Of a stretch of 64,000 nt of DNA, positions 46,801 to 59,103 are shown one piece after another. Numbering within the stretch: the stretch's first letter is position 1; every line of letters starts with the position of its first letter. The translations under genes and the position numbers were made by a program. The notes below the pieces were generated by a model that was not told the DNA's origin, ran no database searches, and worked only from the letters and a program-made list of their open reading frames with translations. Source of the stretch: Alligator mississippiensis (taxonomy: Eukaryota > Chordata > Crocodylia > Alligatoridae); NCBI RefSeq assembly GCF_030867095.1, contig NC_081828.1, positions 6,029,501 through 6,093,500 of the forward strand, given 5' to 3'.

Positions 46801-48059
46801 TACATTAAGGTGTATGTCATTCCAATCCCCCCTCGATACTGGCACGTATTATAGTTTTCAAGAATTTCGCTAAAATCGGAATATTACGGCTTCACTGGAG
46901 CTACATTAAGAATAAACCCGGTCCATTATTCACATGTCGGCTGCAACAGAGGATCCCACATTAAGCCCAGGGATATGTTTAGCTGCACTACCAGAGTGTC
47001 GATAGGGTAAGTCTTGTCCAGTTATTTTAATGCTTCTGATCCTTTTTACTTTTTTCCAAATCTGGAAAGAAGCCCTTGTAAGAGACCTGACCTCAGCCAT
47101 TCATGCCGTCAATGAAAAATCACAGAGCTGGTTTTATGTGATATACTGAAAGAAATAGAGAGGGAGGAAAAAAGTAATTTTCAAGTGAAAAATCCAACAT
47201 TGGCAATTTTCTTCTGTCTGCCCAATGTTCTGAAATACACGGGGGAAGGAGCAGCAAGAAAACTGGAGACTTAATAGTTGTTTTAATTCCAGCTTACAGC
47301 GAAATGCAAGAACAGCTGCACCATTTCCAACTCCAAATGGAAACCCAAAGTAGCGAGTAGCAAATAAAGTACAAGCGGAAGTTTTTCAAGACCCTGTTGA
47401 TCCATACCAGATCAAACCTTCCGCACTTTGAAATACACCCCTCAATTGCTAGTGGCTCTTATTTCACATGCTAAGCTTTGGTTTTACAACTAATGTTCAC
47501 GGTGCTCCAACTGAAATCAGCTCCATGCTTGACAGCAAAAATTGACTGAAGCTGTCTAATAGTTCAATCACTGGGAGTTCAGAGAGTGCAAAGGTCATCA
47601 TTTAGGGGCTGGTTGAATGCTTCCTAAATGTTACGTCTCCCTTCCCTTCACCCCTCCTTGCAACTAGTTTTAGGAGAGGACATAATGATAAGCACTGATG
47701 AAAGGGAAGCCAAAAGGGATAACAAATGTAAGAAACAGGACAGTACTTTTAAAGGCCTCCTAGATACATCACTTGTCAAGCTAAAAGGAGGGCAGACACA
47801 TAGCACAATCGGCACGGTGACTGCAGAATTTGGGTTATTCGGAGAAAAAGATGAGTTGGTTTGGGGAAGAAAAATCTCACTTGAATCTCAGGCTGCATTC
47901 TGGGTATGCCCCGAGTAAACAGGGCATCAGGAAGAGAAGATCCTGGCTCTATGGGCTCCAGGTCCTGGCGATAAGCAACTTGGAGGGCCACCAACAGAGG
48001 ACTAGGACAAGACATATTAAAGGGAAGAACCAAAGGGGACTGATGTCAACGAGACCTGT
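46801..48059. other. Unique sequence, nothing recognised
   Basis: No repeat family, RNA gene or supported exon. Confidence 0.4.
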
Positions 48060-48660
48060 CATAGGATCACAGGAAAGTAGGGCTGGAAGGTATTTATCTC
48101 ACAAGGTCATCTAATCCATCCCTGACTAAACCATCCCAGGCAAGGGTCTAGGCTGCTCTTGGACACTTCCAGGGATGGGGATTCCTTAATTTCTCCAGGT
48201 AGCCTATCCCAATGCTTGACCACCCTCACAGTCAGAAAATTCATCCTAATTTTTAACCAAAATTTTCCTTGCTGAAGCTCCTAGTGCCATCCCCTCCAGC
48301 CACAAAGGAAAGCCCATCTCCATCCTCTCTGTAATCACCCTTCAGGTATTTTAAGACTGTGATCTGCTCTTCTCCAGACTAAGTAACTCGAGTTCTTTCA
48401 GCCTTTCCTCATCAGCCTTGCCTCCCAGGCCTCTACTCATTTTGGTAGCTCTGTGCTGGACTCTTTCCAAACCGCACACCTCCTTTTTGAAGCGTGGGGA
48501 CCAAACCTGGACATGGCGCTCCACATGAGGTCTCACCTGTGCTGAAGAGCGCAGAAGAATCACCTCCCTTGATTTGCAAGTGAAACTCCTCTCCACGCAA
48601 CCCTACTGTCGACTTTTTTGCAACAAGAGCTCTGTTGGCTGTAACCCACTGCGAGCCCTT
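48060..48660 (-). mobile_element. CR1 LINE 3' region, longest in window
   Basis: Starts with the terminus ATAGGATCACAGGAAAGTAG, then ACACTTCCAGGGATGGGG, CCAATGCTTGACCACCCTC, CTTCTCCAGACTAAGTAAC, CTTTCAGCCTTTCCTCATC and GAATCACCTCCCTTGATTTG. These are CR1 landmarks in perfect antisense order. 5' truncated in the 3' part of the ORF2/UTR; the minus-strand frame here is not intact coding sequence. Confidence 0.9.
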
Positions 48661-50879
48661 AGTTGTGTTGTTAGCTTGTAACCAGGAAGAACTGATGGAC
48701 ACCTTGAAACTCTCTATCACTGGATAGACCCAGTCCATTTGTTTAAGCCGTAAGTGTGGTGACAGGGGCTGGCGGAGGGTAGGGCTGGGGATGCAAAGAC
48801 GCATGGCATCAGTGGCAACGGCCAAACACAACTTCCTCTGAAACGCCGAGGTGGACTGAACGTCTCTTGGGACCAGGGTGATGCATGACCCTGAAGGGAA
48901 GGGAGGAGAGATTAAGTGGGATTATCCTTGGACCATTTTGAGGTGACCCCTCCTCTTATGCACCCGGTGCCCTAAAGTACCTATTCTCATCTACAGACCT
49001 GAAAAGGTTATAGAGAAAGGGTTGTGGCCAATTTAAGCCAGGCAAAGATTACTATTTCAAAAGTGGATCTAAAGCTCCCTGAAGTCAATGGAAAGACGCC
49101 CATTGACTGCAGTAGACTTCAGATCTGATCCTTCTGTGCCAAGGCTGTTGCCCTCCACGCTGGACAGAACATCTGGGCAGATGGTTTGCCCTCGAAAACG
49201 AGGAACCGCTGACAGCCAAAGGCTTCCTCAGAGGAAAACAGATGATGGTCCCTGACACTGTACCTTTAAAAACACTTGCAGTCTCCAAGTAATAGTCATG
49301 CTTCAGTGTGTTCAACATTTCGGCTGAGCTCGGTACAAAACGCAGTGATTTAAAGCTGGGAGATCAGACGGGATTCAGCAAATTCAGAATTATTTATTTC
49401 TTTAGTGCAGAAAGCCTGGCTACAGATTATTTACTGCAAATGGGTCTGTTTGGGGGAGGAGGGGGGAAAGATTGATTGAACATTTTCAATTAAAACAAGC
49501 AGTCTTTTAAAAAGATTTAAGGTTTTATCGAGACAGGGGGAATAATTCAAGGGGCTGGAGTCCTGCTAAGTGCATGGCCATGGACTGGGGGGCACGGGGT
49601 GGGGGGAAGGAAAAGGAATTTTATATTTTGGGAGAAGGGTCGGGGGAGGAAAAATAGGAGGGGGTGGGGGGGAATCTCCTTATCATGGTCTTTTCTGCAG
49701 CATTAATGTATTTGTCTCACTGAGTTACCTCCAGCATCTGCAAATATTGATTCAGAAAGAGGAACCGGTGGGCAGGCTGAAGAGGGTGGGAAGGGGTGGT
49801 TGGGAGCTATGTGATCTCTCCTGGCAGTGCATATTAAAATGAGATGTGGGGGTGAATCCCAAAAGGGACCGGTGCCGTGCACAACAGGCAAAGCACACCT
49901 GCCCTCTGCAAAGGGTGGGCCTGATTGGAAAATCCTGGGGACCCCCAGCGGCCCAGCGGTAGGGCCGACTCCTTGATCAAGGTGACTTCTAGCACCTGAG
50001 TTAAGTCTGGATGATGCAAAACCGGGACTGCTTGCAATACCAGCCTATGCAATGTAAGGTACATCGTTAAGTGGCTGAATGTCTCCCCCAGGGCTTCCCA
50101 CACACGCAGAGTGGTGAGAAGCTCGATGTGGGCTATAAAGCATGGTAGAGCCACTGGAGCTGGGAGCAGAGTTTGACTCTGGACCTTCCTGTGACGTCTG
50201 GGCTAACGAGTGCATTCGCCATTACGCATCTTTAACCACTGATACACCGTGTGCCTCCTGGGGCACCATGTTTGCGTTCAGTTTTGGCTCCCATTCACAG
50301 CAATAAAGTTACCAGCTATGCAAATGGTGTGGCGTTCTCTCTCTCCTGGGTTAGCCTCATCTTTCCACCACTGTGAAGCTACAAGATACATCGCTCCCCA
50401 TTTCCGTAGGCCTGATCTAACCCCCATGAAGGTCAGTAGGAGTAACAACAGGCCCATCATGGGTGGACTCAAACCAGGAGCGGTATTTAGGACTGGAGTC
50501 AGGCTTTGCAGTCTAGGAAAGCTTTCTGAACTAACGCCCCGTCCAGTCCAAAGTACCTTGTGCAGCGCTCATTGGATGGGATGTCACTGCATGAAAAGGG
50601 AAGCTATAATAAAATGCATTGTTTATGCACAATAGGATGCGACTATTGAAACGTCCCTAGCAGGCCTACTGCTAAACTGCCTCGTCTTTGTCCTTTTAAA
50701 GATGGCATCTCTACTTAGCTTTCTACAGCAACCAGGCTGGGGGGTTGAGTGCGCTATCACAGGAACTGCGATGCAGGCATGCACCACGCCGTTATCCGCT
50801 GCATGCTTTGGAGCAATGACACCACTATCTTGCAACAACATCCCTCTCCCCAGCTATATGGGGAACCAAGGGTTCCTTT
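48661..50879. other. Unique sequence; one short inverted motif
   Basis: GAAGTCAATGG at 49081 faces CCATTGACTGCAGTAGACTTC (cut) around 49100-49122, a common motif of old amniote repeats that I cannot name. G-rich block at 49570-49675. Confidence 0.35.
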
Positions 50880-51650
50880 CTCCAGTCTCTAGACCTCAGT
50901 TCTGGGTAATCTCATTCACAAAGACATTCGACTACCCTCTCTGCACAGATGCCTCATGGGTCTGCCTTGTGACTCCTGACCCATCACCTTCTAAACAGAG
51001 TAAAATACCAGCCTGTGTCTCTGCCATCTCCATGCCAATGCTAGAGTAGGGCTCCCACTCTTCCCCCACAAACTCTGCTGACTATTTCCTTTCTGGATCC
51101 CTGTAGACAAAATCACCATCCTACCTGTGCATCAGGCCTGTCACCTGGGCATCAGCTCCACCTCAGACTTCTCTCTTGGTCCCCACATCTGGGCAAGAGC
51201 GAAGTCTGACAGGTGCTTTCTGTATCGCACATCAGAGATATGAGCTTTCCCATGCATCCGCACCAACTCTCAGTATCTCACGGTTTGCTTAATGCTACAT
51301 TTTTTTCTCTTGCTTGGATCAATGCAGTGTTGTCCCGCTGATATCTATCCGAAAGGTGGTGGCACGGATTAGTTTCCTGCCCAGTTGCTTTGACCTTTTC
51401 ACTGGTTCCACCATTTTTAATGCATCAAATATAAGCCCCAGTCTCCATCACCCAGAGACTCCATTACCCACTTGTTACACAGTATGGTGGTACCTTCTCC
51501 CATGCTTCCTCTCACTTGTGGGATGATGTCCTTGTTCTGCTCCAAGGTCCCCCTTAAAACTGCCTTAGTCTGTCATGTCTATCATGGCCATAAGTTAGGT
51601 TGCAAACCTCTTTGCCTCAGTCTTCTTTTCTGTAATAATCCTATATCCAA
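50880..51650 (+). mobile_element. L2 LINE fragment, 3' part of the ORF
   Basis: Landmarks of L2 in sense order: CACCATCCTACCTGTGCATC, CACCTGGGCATCAGCTCC, CCCAGTTGCTTTGACC and CTGCTCCAAGGTCCCCC. They match the segments that normally read 'gtcatccttcccgtccatcaggc', 'cacctgggcatcatcttc', 'accagttgctctgatcatgtcac' and 'gcccagctccaagcccacct'. The translation is broken into several frames. Borders, especially the left one, are approximate. Confidence 0.7.
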
Positions 51651-54600
51651 GTCTGTAACAATCCTTCTTTGCCTGCATCCAGGCAAGCCATACACACAAA
51701 CAGATACAACCACAATTATCCAGACACACAAACAATCCAGCTACAACCTCCTACTCCAGCTCTCTCACACATTCTTCCAGCCATGCATGCAAACACACAC
51801 GTGTGTGCATGCACACGCCTACCTGGACCTCCTCCCATCCCTCCATGTATACACGTCTAGCTTTGCACTTATTCACCCAACCTCTCTTCCCACATCCAAG
51901 TGCATGAAAGAATGCAAGCAGATTCAGTGTAATAAAATACACAATAAAACATTATTCACTCAAAATACCAGCATAAAAGCTAATGAGAATGTCCAATTTG
52001 TAAAAAAAAAGGGGACATAATCATGCAGCTGTCATTGTGAAAGTGTCTTTGGAAAATGAAGCTTGCAGGCGTTCTCTTAAAAGTTAGATGCAAAGAGATG
52101 GATGCCGGGGATGAATGACATCTGCACCCTACAGCCAACCACCGTTGCCACATCGCAGCCCCAAGCTGGCTGCATTTCAGGGTGGATGAAATGGCTCTTT
52201 GTGAGTTGGTTGAATAGCCTGGGAAGATCCTTTGGGATGACAGGGAGTGCACACAATGACACCCATTGCAAAGTGAGAGCAAAAGGCTGCCCTGCTGACT
52301 CAGTGGGATGAGGATGAGAGGCATGACCCCTTGTCCTGCCCCGTCAAGCACCGCTTCTAATGACTGTCAGATCATGTAAGGAAGCAGGGAGAGATCCCCC
52401 CCCCCCCCCCCCAAAAAAAAAATACATTTACACTAGTGTGACTCCCTTCATTTCAGAGGCCTCCAGTTTTATGCTGGGGAAGAAGAGAAGAGAAAGCAGG
52501 CTGTTACTGTTCCTGAAATGAGTGGGAGTTTGCCTGTGACAGGAAGGGCTAAAATATTTTATAAATCCCCTTTTTTTCCTCCCACGTCCTATTGCCTCCC
52601 TTTATACTTCCCATTTCTGGATACACTTAGCTTTTTTTCTAAAACCTTTGATTTTCCTTTTTTTGTTTTTTTTGTTTTGTTTTACGTACAAGCTGCGAAG
52701 CAGCGATAAGGTGCTATATATAAACATATATACGTATGTATATTTATCCTCCTCCACAAATAGTACTGCTTTGCCTCCTCCGATCGCAATCACAAAGCCC
52801 TTGCTAAAAGCCGAGGGAAGGCTGCTTGCCAGGGCCGGCCTGCATTTTTTATGGCCCGCTCCCTGGGGAGGTGTGTCGGCGGCTGTGGGACGATGCCCTT
52901 CCTCCTCCAAGGTTAGGATGCTGATGGCTGTTCTTCTCCTCGCAGCATCCAACTGGAGATGAACCCTTGCAACACGGCGGGTTGGGATTTTTGCGGCTCG
53001 AGCCAGCTCTCCTTTAGAGGAGCATCAACTGAGCCTAAGGAAGTGGGTGTAAAACAGGTGGAAGGGAGAGGGGAGTCGGGCTCCTTCTGCTGAAAGGAGA
53101 GCTGCTAAAGCAAGCAGCTCCTTGGGGCATTAACAGACAGACATCTATATTCACTGGTGAGCTGGCTTTAAAGACAAGGCATATCCTTATGAAAAGGGTG
53201 TTCGTACCACCTCTCTGTGACTCCCCACCCCATACCGAATCTGTAGCCTTAGGGATTTCTTTTTTTTTCCAAAGGCCTATCTCGCAGTTTGGCATATTTT
53301 CATTTTCTGGCATCTCATTTATGAAAGTCACTTGCCCTTACTATTTTCCTTTCGGACGATAAACTTTCTTGATTAATTCTTGCTCTGGCAGAGCCCTAAC
53401 GCAGCTGAATGGGGATGTGGACTCAAGGAAGAGACCCTGCGAGTGGGAACATAAATACTTGTTTCTTTTAAAAGCAAAACCAATGACACTTTTAGGTGTG
53501 ACCTAATAATGCAGGGACATTGGCCGCTGGTGGGCTGATATGACTCCTGGCTCATTGCTCCCCTGCTCCCCTGTCTGTCTGGGTTGTATAGGACCTACCC
53601 AGTGGGGTCTGGCTGGGTCTCCTGGGTATGTGAGTAATAAAAATGACTGCCTTTCCTCTTCTATTAGGAAGTCCAGGAGTCTTCTGTGTCTCGGTTTCCA
53701 GAACTAGTCCCACAAGAGGAGTGCAATGTGCTGTTGCTATTTTCACCGGGTGAGATGATGGCTCCATCCCCGTGGGCTGTTCAGCCATTGGTCTTGCTCC
53801 AAGAACATGCTCAGTAGTCGATGTCCGGTGTGGCTTTGTGACGTGGCCCCTGGGAACGGGACCAATACTAGCAAACTCCTTTTACTCAACGGCCCCCAGG
53901 CAGGATCCATTTTCGGTCATGCTAGGCCTGCGATACAAGCACGCTGGCAGCTTCACCCAAGCTAGCAGCTGTGTTGAGTCTCTGTGGGGTGGACTGCTAG
54001 AGCAGTGGTCTTCCAAACAAATCCAAAGGCTGTGGGCTCAAAGCCTGCTCCCAGCAGGCTTTACTTTGATTTTTTTTTTTTTTGCTTTTCCAAAGGAGAC
54101 TTTTCTTGTCATTTCTTGTGTCCTCTTTACCATTCAACCTCACGCCCTGGGTCCTATTCAAGCAGATAGAAAGAGCCACCTTTTGGCAGGTGGAAGAGCA
54201 TGACTTGCCTCAACGTCATGCCTCAGGAGCTCCATCATGGTTCCTGACCCTGGAGTTGGCTTAACTTTGGCACAGATGCGAGGCCTTTCCCAAATGCCAC
54301 CCCCTGGAGCAGCTGAGGGGCCTACATTGCTGTCCCATTGCCCTCAAGGCAGGGCGTAAGGAGTAGTGGTAGAAGCTGGCTTGTTGGCTTTCTGCTCATT
54401 AGTGTATATTGGAAGCATCCCTAGCAAACGAGTTGCAACCCATTACCTTTTCAGGAAGAAGAGTGAGGGCCCAGGATCTCGCTGTCCCTCTCCATGACCA
54501 ATCCCACAAGCCCCGAAGTGCCTCTCCACCTCCAACGTGAAATGCTACCTCTCCCTTGAGATGCCGTTTCCCGTCACGTCTCGATAGGCCGGGCGCCCAC

Positions 54601-55664
54601 CCCACCACGACCTGCTTCTCCTCTTCTCGTCGCTCGGCTGTTGTTCAAACTCCTTGCTGCCTTTTCCTTCTAATTAAAATATTGGTTGCACTCTGGCTTG
54701 CTTTTCAAAGCGGGGTGGACAGCGTCGCCGGCAGTTCAAACAAACAAACAAACAAACCGAACGAAGGAACAGAATCCATTAGGAGCTGCCACTGCTGACT
54801 GTCGCCCTTTCAAATGCATCACGTTGAAAAGGTTAATGATTCTGGAAGGGGTGGAAGAAGCAGGGGAGAGAAAAAGGGAGAGGGGGGAAGGGTCTCATCT
54901 GGCAAGGTGCTGGCATGGGAATCCAGGCAGCTCAGCACCGTGCAGGACTGGGCCCCGGAGCCAGACAGCCCTGTTTCCTTGGCAAAGCCTCCCTGGAAGG
55001 TATCTATAATTTATTAGAAGGGGTGGCGTGCTGAATAAACAGTGCATGGAGACAAAGCAGTGATGGTCGCTAACTAAAATCCCCGGGGGCCTGACATTTT
55101 CAATCTTTAGCTCCCATTCGAGTCCCTGGTCTCCACTAAGTGAGCAAGCCAGAGAGCTGAATATCGACAAAACATAATGAGCTCATTGAGATCTAAACAT
55201 TGCAATTAGCAGGGAAGAAAGGAACAGAGGGGCTGGGAGGCAGACCATAATTATTTATAATGTTGATAATAACTTACGTGTAGTTAAAAATATAAATCTA
55301 TCCCAATGCTTGATGGCATTTTCTACCCCTCAATTAGCTCAACCCTCAATGAGTAAGTGATACCCAAATAGATAAAGGACAATGGCTGAGAGAGCCTGCA
55401 GGCCGTGTTCGTGCTGGGAGACCATTGGGAGAAGGCCAGTGGGGCTGCAGATCCAGATGGAAGGGAGCAAAGGAGCATCCTCTCCTTGCTGGCTCTTGCA
55501 GACCCCTGGAAACAAGGGGCAGATAACAAAGTTTGGCCCAAAGGCAGGCACATTTTAAAACCTTCCTAATACCCAAGAGGCAGAGAGAACAGCTGATAGA
55601 AAAGGAGTATGTCCATGCTCAAGGAAGATCCCATAGTTTGGATCTCACCTCCACTGAAACAATA
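51651..55664. other. Unique sequence with C-run and CpG-richer block
   Basis: A run of about 16 C then A-run lies at 52397-52421. A CpG-richer block lies at about 52760-53000 and ends in a strong plus-strand acceptor. (CAAA)n at about 54738-54757. The part 54820-55330 is repeat-free and AT-rich to its right. Confidence 0.35.
52946..53057 (+). CDS. Weak candidate internal exon, gene not recognised
   Basis: The acceptor GTTCTTCTCCTCGCAG is strong, the donor AAACAG|GTGGAA moderate. One frame, entered in phase 2, is open throughout and includes EMNPCNTAGWDFCGSSQLSF. The exon sits at the end of a CpG-richer block. No partner exon was found on the plus strand, so chance is a fair explanation. Confidence 0.2.
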
Positions 55665-55672
55665 AGCAGGGG

Positions 55673-56238
55673 CAGGGCCGGATTACCCATAAGGTGAAGT
55701 AGGCATGTGCCAGGGGTGGTGGCGTTCTGGCATTGTGATTTTTTTATTGAAGTAGAAAATATATAATTATTATTATTATTATTATACTATATATGCTACA
55801 TATGTTATTATTACTATTATTATTAATAACAAAATATCTTATTCTGGAACGGGCTCCCAAGAGAGGTGGTGCTCTCCCTGACCCTGGGGGTCTTCAAGAG
55901 GAGGTTAGATAGGCATCTAGCTGGGGTCATCTAGACCCAGCACTCTTTCCTGCCTATGCAGGGGGTCGGACTTGATCTACTGAGGTCCCTTCCAACCCTA
56001 ATGTCTATGAATCTATGAATCTATGTATCATATATAATATTATAGATAGGGACAGCGAACAGTGCATCAATTCCCATATACTGCAATACACACTTGAAAC
56101 CTTTCTGTTGTTCTACCTGCAGTACAGATGACGCTAGATGCTGATATATCATTGGCTCCGAAAAAAGGAAAGTCAGAGTAGACAGGTGGTGCTGAAGACC
56201 GTGTGCCTAGGGGTGTGTGAGGTGCAAATCTGGCCCTG
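55673..56238. mobile_element. hAT-like DNA transposon (566 bp) with nested CR1
   Basis: Terminal inverted repeat CAGGGCCGGATT against CAGGGCCAGATT (reverse complement of the right end), and a perfect 8-bp target duplication AGCAGGGG at 55665-55672 and 56239-56246. The interior has an (ATT)n run at about 55766-55830 and a CR1 end inserted at about 55843. No transposase. Confidence 0.85.
55843..56025 (+). mobile_element. CR1 LINE 3' end inside the hAT
   Basis: GGAACGGGCTCCCAAGAGAG, GGTCTTCAAGAGGAGGTTAG, GGACTTGATCTACTGAGGTC, CCTTCCAACCCTAATG and three ATCTATGA-type terminal repeats. Young-looking, with good agreement to sauropsid CR1. Confidence 0.9.
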
Positions 56239-56246
56239 AGCAGGGG

Positions 56247-57809
56247 TGACCCTTACCAAAGGCTTTTGTCTCCCCCATTCTCTGGGCCAACAAAGACCAA
56301 ATACTGTTCTCTCTCAGGGGCAGGGAGAGCATAAGTCCCAATGGAAAAAGAGATCACAAGGAAAGGAAAATGGAGAGCAAAAGCAATAGATGACACAGAA
56401 AGGAGAAACTGCCATGCCCATAGCCTGGTAGTTCCCAAATGGGTAGCCTGGATAGGAAATGTTTTCCTTTCATATGCCAAGGAGTATCCAGATGCATTGG
56501 GGTTAAACTCAGGCTTCCTCCCTGCACACGTACAGAAATGGCCAGAGCCCAAAATTTAGTGAGGCTCCTTAATTAAAACTCAAGTGAGATGTTAAAATAA
56601 AATAAGAGAGAGAGGGGGGCATGAAGGGCAGGGGGGGGGGAGAATGGATGGAAAGAGAAGATGACCGTATTTCAGTCAAACATGCTTTAAGAGAATGCAG
56701 GAGGTGCTGGGTGAAATTGAACGGGAGAAAAGCAAAAACAGAGTAAATGGAAATTGTTCAAAGATAATTGAATGTATGTCCGAGTGCTTGCGTGTGCCAG
56801 CTAGCAATAAATACGCTGCCTGGGAAAGCAAGGCAGCATGGGCAAATAGAAGAAGTGCAAAAAAGCAATCAAGGGGAAGAAAGAAGCGTATGAAAGCAGG
56901 GCTGCAGTGCTGGAGGGTACGGGAACTGAAGACGAGGGAGGACAGGTTAAACAATGAGGCTGAGAGGCTGGAAATGATGCAGAACTAGAGATCTGGAATT
57001 GCATCCCAATAGGGCCCTTCATCCTGCGTGCGATGAGCCGGGAGTTTGGAGGACTGGGCTGAGATCTGCATTGTAGATGAGGGCAGCTCTCACTGGAGGG
57101 ATTGCCCCTCCCTGGTTCGGGTTGCCACCCCAATGCAGCAGGCCTTGAAATCAGGCCTGGTTGTAGAGACAGCTCTGCTGCGTCTGAGACAAATACATTG
57201 CAGCAAGTAGAGTAATAATGTACTGTGGCTACTCCGCTCGGTGAACAGCGTAGGCTCCCAGAAAGTCCCCAGGGCAGGCAGCGCGCACCTCACATCCTTT
57301 GCTAGGAGGCCCCTTGCCCTCTCTGGAGACACTTGCTTAGAGAACAAGCAGAGGCCTCTTTAATATGAAACTGGGCATTGCACATAAAAGGGCTTTTTCC
57401 CTTTCATCCAGAGGAAATTCTCAACAGCGGGCTAGGGAGATGTAGTAGGCGCTGGGACACATGCACATTTGTGAGCAGCTACAAGGCAATAATAAGCATC
57501 GCCATACAAGGATGAAACAAAATTCCCTAACCCTGCCAGGACACTTCCCCCTTACTGTAAAGGCTATGGAGAGCAAATGGGAATGGCACACCTGCAAAGG
57601 AGAAGAGACTATTGCAGTGCCCATCTGGAACGTGGGGCTGACAGTCAACGTTTGCTTTGGGGTCTCTCATATAAGTGATGTTTCCAAAAGCCTACGAGAA
57701 TTAGCACAAGACTGTGTGCAGAATAAGCTGTGGACAACAACACTGACTAATAAAGAGAGAGAGCTTCACTTCAGTCTGTTGGTCTGAAAGAGCGGTATCA
57801 AAGCCAGTA
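56247..57809. other. Unique sequence, nothing recognised
   Basis: Purine-rich with a G-run near 56630. Open frames are present on both strands at 56690-56990 but have no protein-like features or splice sites that I can support. Confidence 0.4.
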
Positions 57810-57935
57810 AGGAATGGTCACCCCCATTTTACAGATGAAATAACAGAGGCTCAGAGAAGTTAAATCACTTGCTCCCCTGCATAAAACAATTCAGCGACTG
57901 CCAGGCCGGTGTTTCAGCCATAAGAACTGCTGTCC
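57810..57935 (-). repeat. MIR SINE, well preserved core and head
   Basis: CACCCCCATTTTACAGATGA, then AACAGAGGCTCAGAGAAG, TTAAATCACTTGCTCCCC and GGCCGGTGTTTCAGCC are the MIR landmarks in reverse-complement order. Confidence 0.9.
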
Positions 57936-57994
57936 TTTAGGTACTCGGACAATACAGTGATGGCTGGCCATATAAAAGCACTGAGCTAAGCACA

Positions 57995-58110
57995 TTATAG
58001 AGTCATAGATTTTCATAGATTCATAGATGTTAGGGGCTGGAAGAGATCATTTTACAAGATCATCTTACTTGCACTTGGGCACGAAAGACTGCTGGGGTCA
58101 GATGATCTAG
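57995..58110 (-). mobile_element. CR1 LINE 3' end fragment
   Basis: TAGAGTCATAGATTTTCATAG, cut here, then ATTCATAGATGTTAGGGGC, GGAAGAGATCATTTTACAAG and GGGGTCAGATGATCTAGG. It is the antisense of the end seen at 27284-27385. Confidence 0.8.
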
Positions 58111-58908
58111 GAGGTGGCTGAGTGAGTGGCTCATTATATAGTGAGTGGCTGTTTATAGATGTTACTTTTCTCTAGGTTTAATCTGGACTACAGCTGTCAC
58201 TATATACACTATATACTAAATCCTGTCTGTGGATGTCTGTAGTCCAAATTAAAATTGGCTGCAATTCAAATGAACTAATCCCCGTGGAATTAGGATTAAA
58301 GTTAATGCAAACTAAGGTAGGCCAAATTAGGCAATTTAAGCTGTATTAATTAACATGTATATTTTGGCATTGCTTTTAGGAAAAACAGTACTTAGGAATG
58401 CAGGTAAGCGTTGCAAATATCCCCTCAAGGGAAACTCAGCTGGGTTTTTGCAACACAACAGAAGCTATCAGGCACAAAGCAACCCCTTTACAAAATCAAA
58501 TGGGCCAACAACACCTCACAGTGACTAAGGAGCAGCATTAGCGATGTGTAGGGGGTGTGCGCGGATGCATGTGCACCCCCTGAGATTGGCTGTGCACCCC
58601 CTGGTGCACTTCTAGTTTCGCTGATGATGATTTCATGCTCAGCGATGGCCCATAGAGGGATCCCCACCCCGGTCAGCAATCTGCCGCTAGGGGACCCCCT
58701 CTACCCCAGTCGGTGATCTGGTGCCCCCCGAGACTTGGGAGGCACCAGTCACCAACGAGGAGCAGTATCCTGACTAAGCCTCCAGCCCTGCCCAAGCACA
58801 CAGGTTACTGGTCTGTGAAGAAAGGGGGCAACCCCCCTTGATCATCTATTAATCCTTTATTCAAATTGAAATTTGATTCAAACCGTGTGATGCAAATCAG
58901 TTAACACA
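58111..58908. other. Unique sequence with a possible transposon end
   Basis: GCACCCCCTGAGATTGGCTG and GCACCCCCTGGTGCACTTC at 58573-58617 are a short direct repeat. Otherwise nothing recognised. Confidence 0.35.
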
Positions 58909-59103
58909 GGGCGCATCTACATGAGATGCTACGTCGCTGCAGTGACGAACTATGGGGATGCAGCATTGGCGGGCACAAAACACGAAGTTGATGCTATTGT
59001 GCAGTAGCTCATTGCAAATGTGCAGTAGGGTTGGAAATGACCCATGCACCACGGGGACTGCACAGTAACCACTGCACAGTCGAGGGCACATGTAGATGCA
59101 TCC
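58909..59103. mobile_element. TIR-bounded MITE (195 bp)
   Basis: The left end GGGCGCATCTACATG and the reverse complement of the right end GGATGCATCTACATG match at 13 of 15 positions. The interior has repeated GTGCAGTAG motifs. The ends share a CATCTACA core with the element at 7080-7741. No clear target duplication. Confidence 0.55.

Noticed and set aside
56695-56988. A 97-codon plus-strand frame rich in K, E and R
   Set aside because: Purine-rich DNA gives such composition in any frame, and the minus strand is open as well; no splice sites or domain.
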